This document shows positions 6,542 to 6,802 of a stretch of 6,802 nucleotides of DNA, piece after piece. A program made the translations under genes and the position numbers. The DNA comes from an uncultured Gemmiger sp. (GTDB lineage Bacteria; Bacillota; Clostridia; Oscillospirales; Ruminococcaceae): contig CALWNS010000119.1 in NCBI GenBank assembly GCA_944382805.1, positions 1 through 6,802 on the forward strand, in the 5' to 3' direction. Numbering within the stretch: the stretch's first letter is position 1; every line of letters begins with the position of its first letter. The notes beneath the pieces are model-generated. The model worked only from the letters and a program-made list of their open reading frames with translations. It made no database searches and was not told where the DNA came from.

Positions 6542-6588
6542 AAAAAGGCCGGCGGCGGCCCAGGGGCAGACCCCTTTTGCCGCCGCCG
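6542..6588 (-). terminator. nested GC-rich hairpin with T-run between transporter and sulfatase C
   Basis: The outer arms 6550-6559 and 6579-6588 are perfectly complementary over 10 base pairs (CGGCGGCGGC with GCCGCCGCCG). Inside, 6562-6566 and 6571-6575 form a second 5-bp stem with a 4-base loop, giving AGGGGTCTGCCCCT on the transcribed strand. On the minus strand the structure is followed by GGCC and five T residues (6546-6542). This is the form of a rho-independent terminator for the transporter gene. It starts 34 bases after the transporter stop and ends 28 bases before the sulfatase C start. The GGCC between stem and T-run weakens it, so partial read-through into the sulfatase genes is plausible. 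Confidence 0.75.
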
Positions 6589-6598
6589 ATTTTGCGGA

Positions 6599-6604
6599 AG
6601 TATA
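6599..6604 (-). promoter_or_regulatory. possible -10 box (TATACT) upstream of the hairpin
   Basis: TATACT on the minus strand is one base from the TATAAT consensus and sits in the only AT-rich patch of the gap (AAAATTTATACTT). With a 16-base spacer the -35 would be GTGAGC at 6621-6626, matching only three of six consensus positions and overlapping the transporter stop. If real, transcription would start about ten bases before the hairpin, placing that hairpin in the leader of the sulfatase transcript. Confidence 0.3.
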
Positions 6605-6622
6605 AATTTTGGGAAAGGCCGC

Positions 6623-6802
6623 TCACGCCGCCACGGCGCGCTTGGCGCGCGTTGCGCGGGCCAGGGCCACGCGGGCGCGGCGCTCTTTGATGCGGGCGAT
6701 CTTGTCCTCGTTCATGCGGTAGATCATGAACAGCAGCCAGATGCTGTAGCGGATGCAGGTTTGCAGATAATCGCTGACGCCGATCATGGTAAACTTGGAA
6801 AG
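6623..6802 (-). CDS. C-terminal end of a probable MFS/GPH-type sugar transporter (partial, runs off right edge)
   Basis: Only the last 59 residues are present, ending in TGA at 6623-6625. The fragment starts with a probably amphipathic or loop segment (LSKFTMIGVSDYLQTC), then a hydrophobic stretch around residues 17-28 (IRYSIWLLFMIY), which looks like the end of a last transmembrane helix. It continues RMNEDKIARIKERR, the type of cytoplasmic end seen in GPH and related major-facilitator sugar transporters, where a Y-x-x-(N/D)-E-x-x-x-x-x-I pattern follows the final helix. The last 20 residues are Ala/Arg-rich and basic. Position at the head of a sulfatase and glycosidase run fits a carrier that imports the sulfated substrate. 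No conserved transport motif lies in this fragment, so the family call rests on the tail pattern and context; another polytopic membrane protein is possible. Confidence 0.5.
   Translation of the reverse strand, partial: LSKFTMIGVSDYLQTCIRYSIWLLFMIYRMNEDKIARIKERRARVALARATRAKRAVAA

Noticed and set aside
6514..6543. Earlier start of sulfatase C at 6543
   Set aside because: No ribosome site, overlaps the T-run of the hairpin, and the AGGAGG at 6523-6528 points to the ATG at 6513.

Overview
The window reads entirely on the minus strand, so the biological order runs from high to low coordinates: the 3' end of a probable membrane transporter, an intergenic hairpin, sulfatase 1 (called C), sulfatase 2 (B), a 52-residue membrane protein, a family 3 glycoside hydrolase (GH3), sulfatase 3 (A), and the 5' end of a beta-phosphoglucomutase. 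The DNA is very GC-rich, start sites carry strong AGGAGG/AAAGGAG ribosome-binding sites, and the proteins resemble those of anaerobic gut Firmicutes. A Faecalibacterium/Gemmiger/Subdoligranulum-like member of the Oscillospiraceae is my best guess, inferred from style rather than from a marker gene.

Layout: 6802-6623 transporter tail; 6622-6514 leader region with a nested GC-rich hairpin plus T-run and a possible -10 box; 6513-5134 sulfatase C; 5103-3598 sulfatase B; 3594-3436 small membrane protein; 3416-1719 GH3; 1688-165 sulfatase A; 168-1 pgmB, running off the window. From sulfatase C to pgmB the gaps are 30, 3, 19 and 30 bases, then a 4-base ATGA overlap, so these six genes very probably form one transcript.

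Inferred function: an inward transporter feeds a sulfated glycoside or short oligosaccharide into the cell. Three non-redundant formylglycine-type sulfatases, none with a visible signal peptide, remove sulfate in the cytoplasm. The GH3 enzyme, which has a His-Asp acid/base dyad, cleaves the desulfated sugar, and PgmB feeds a beta-hexose 1-phosphate to glycolysis. The pairing of a His-Asp GH3, a type shown in one case to act as a retaining beta-glycoside phosphorylase, with a beta-anomer-specific phosphomutase is the most interesting idea here: it would let the cell take the sugar as a phosphate ester without spending ATP. The uncatalogued 52-residue membrane protein in the middle of the operon is the second item worth following. 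No RNA genes, mobile elements or CRISPR arrays were seen.
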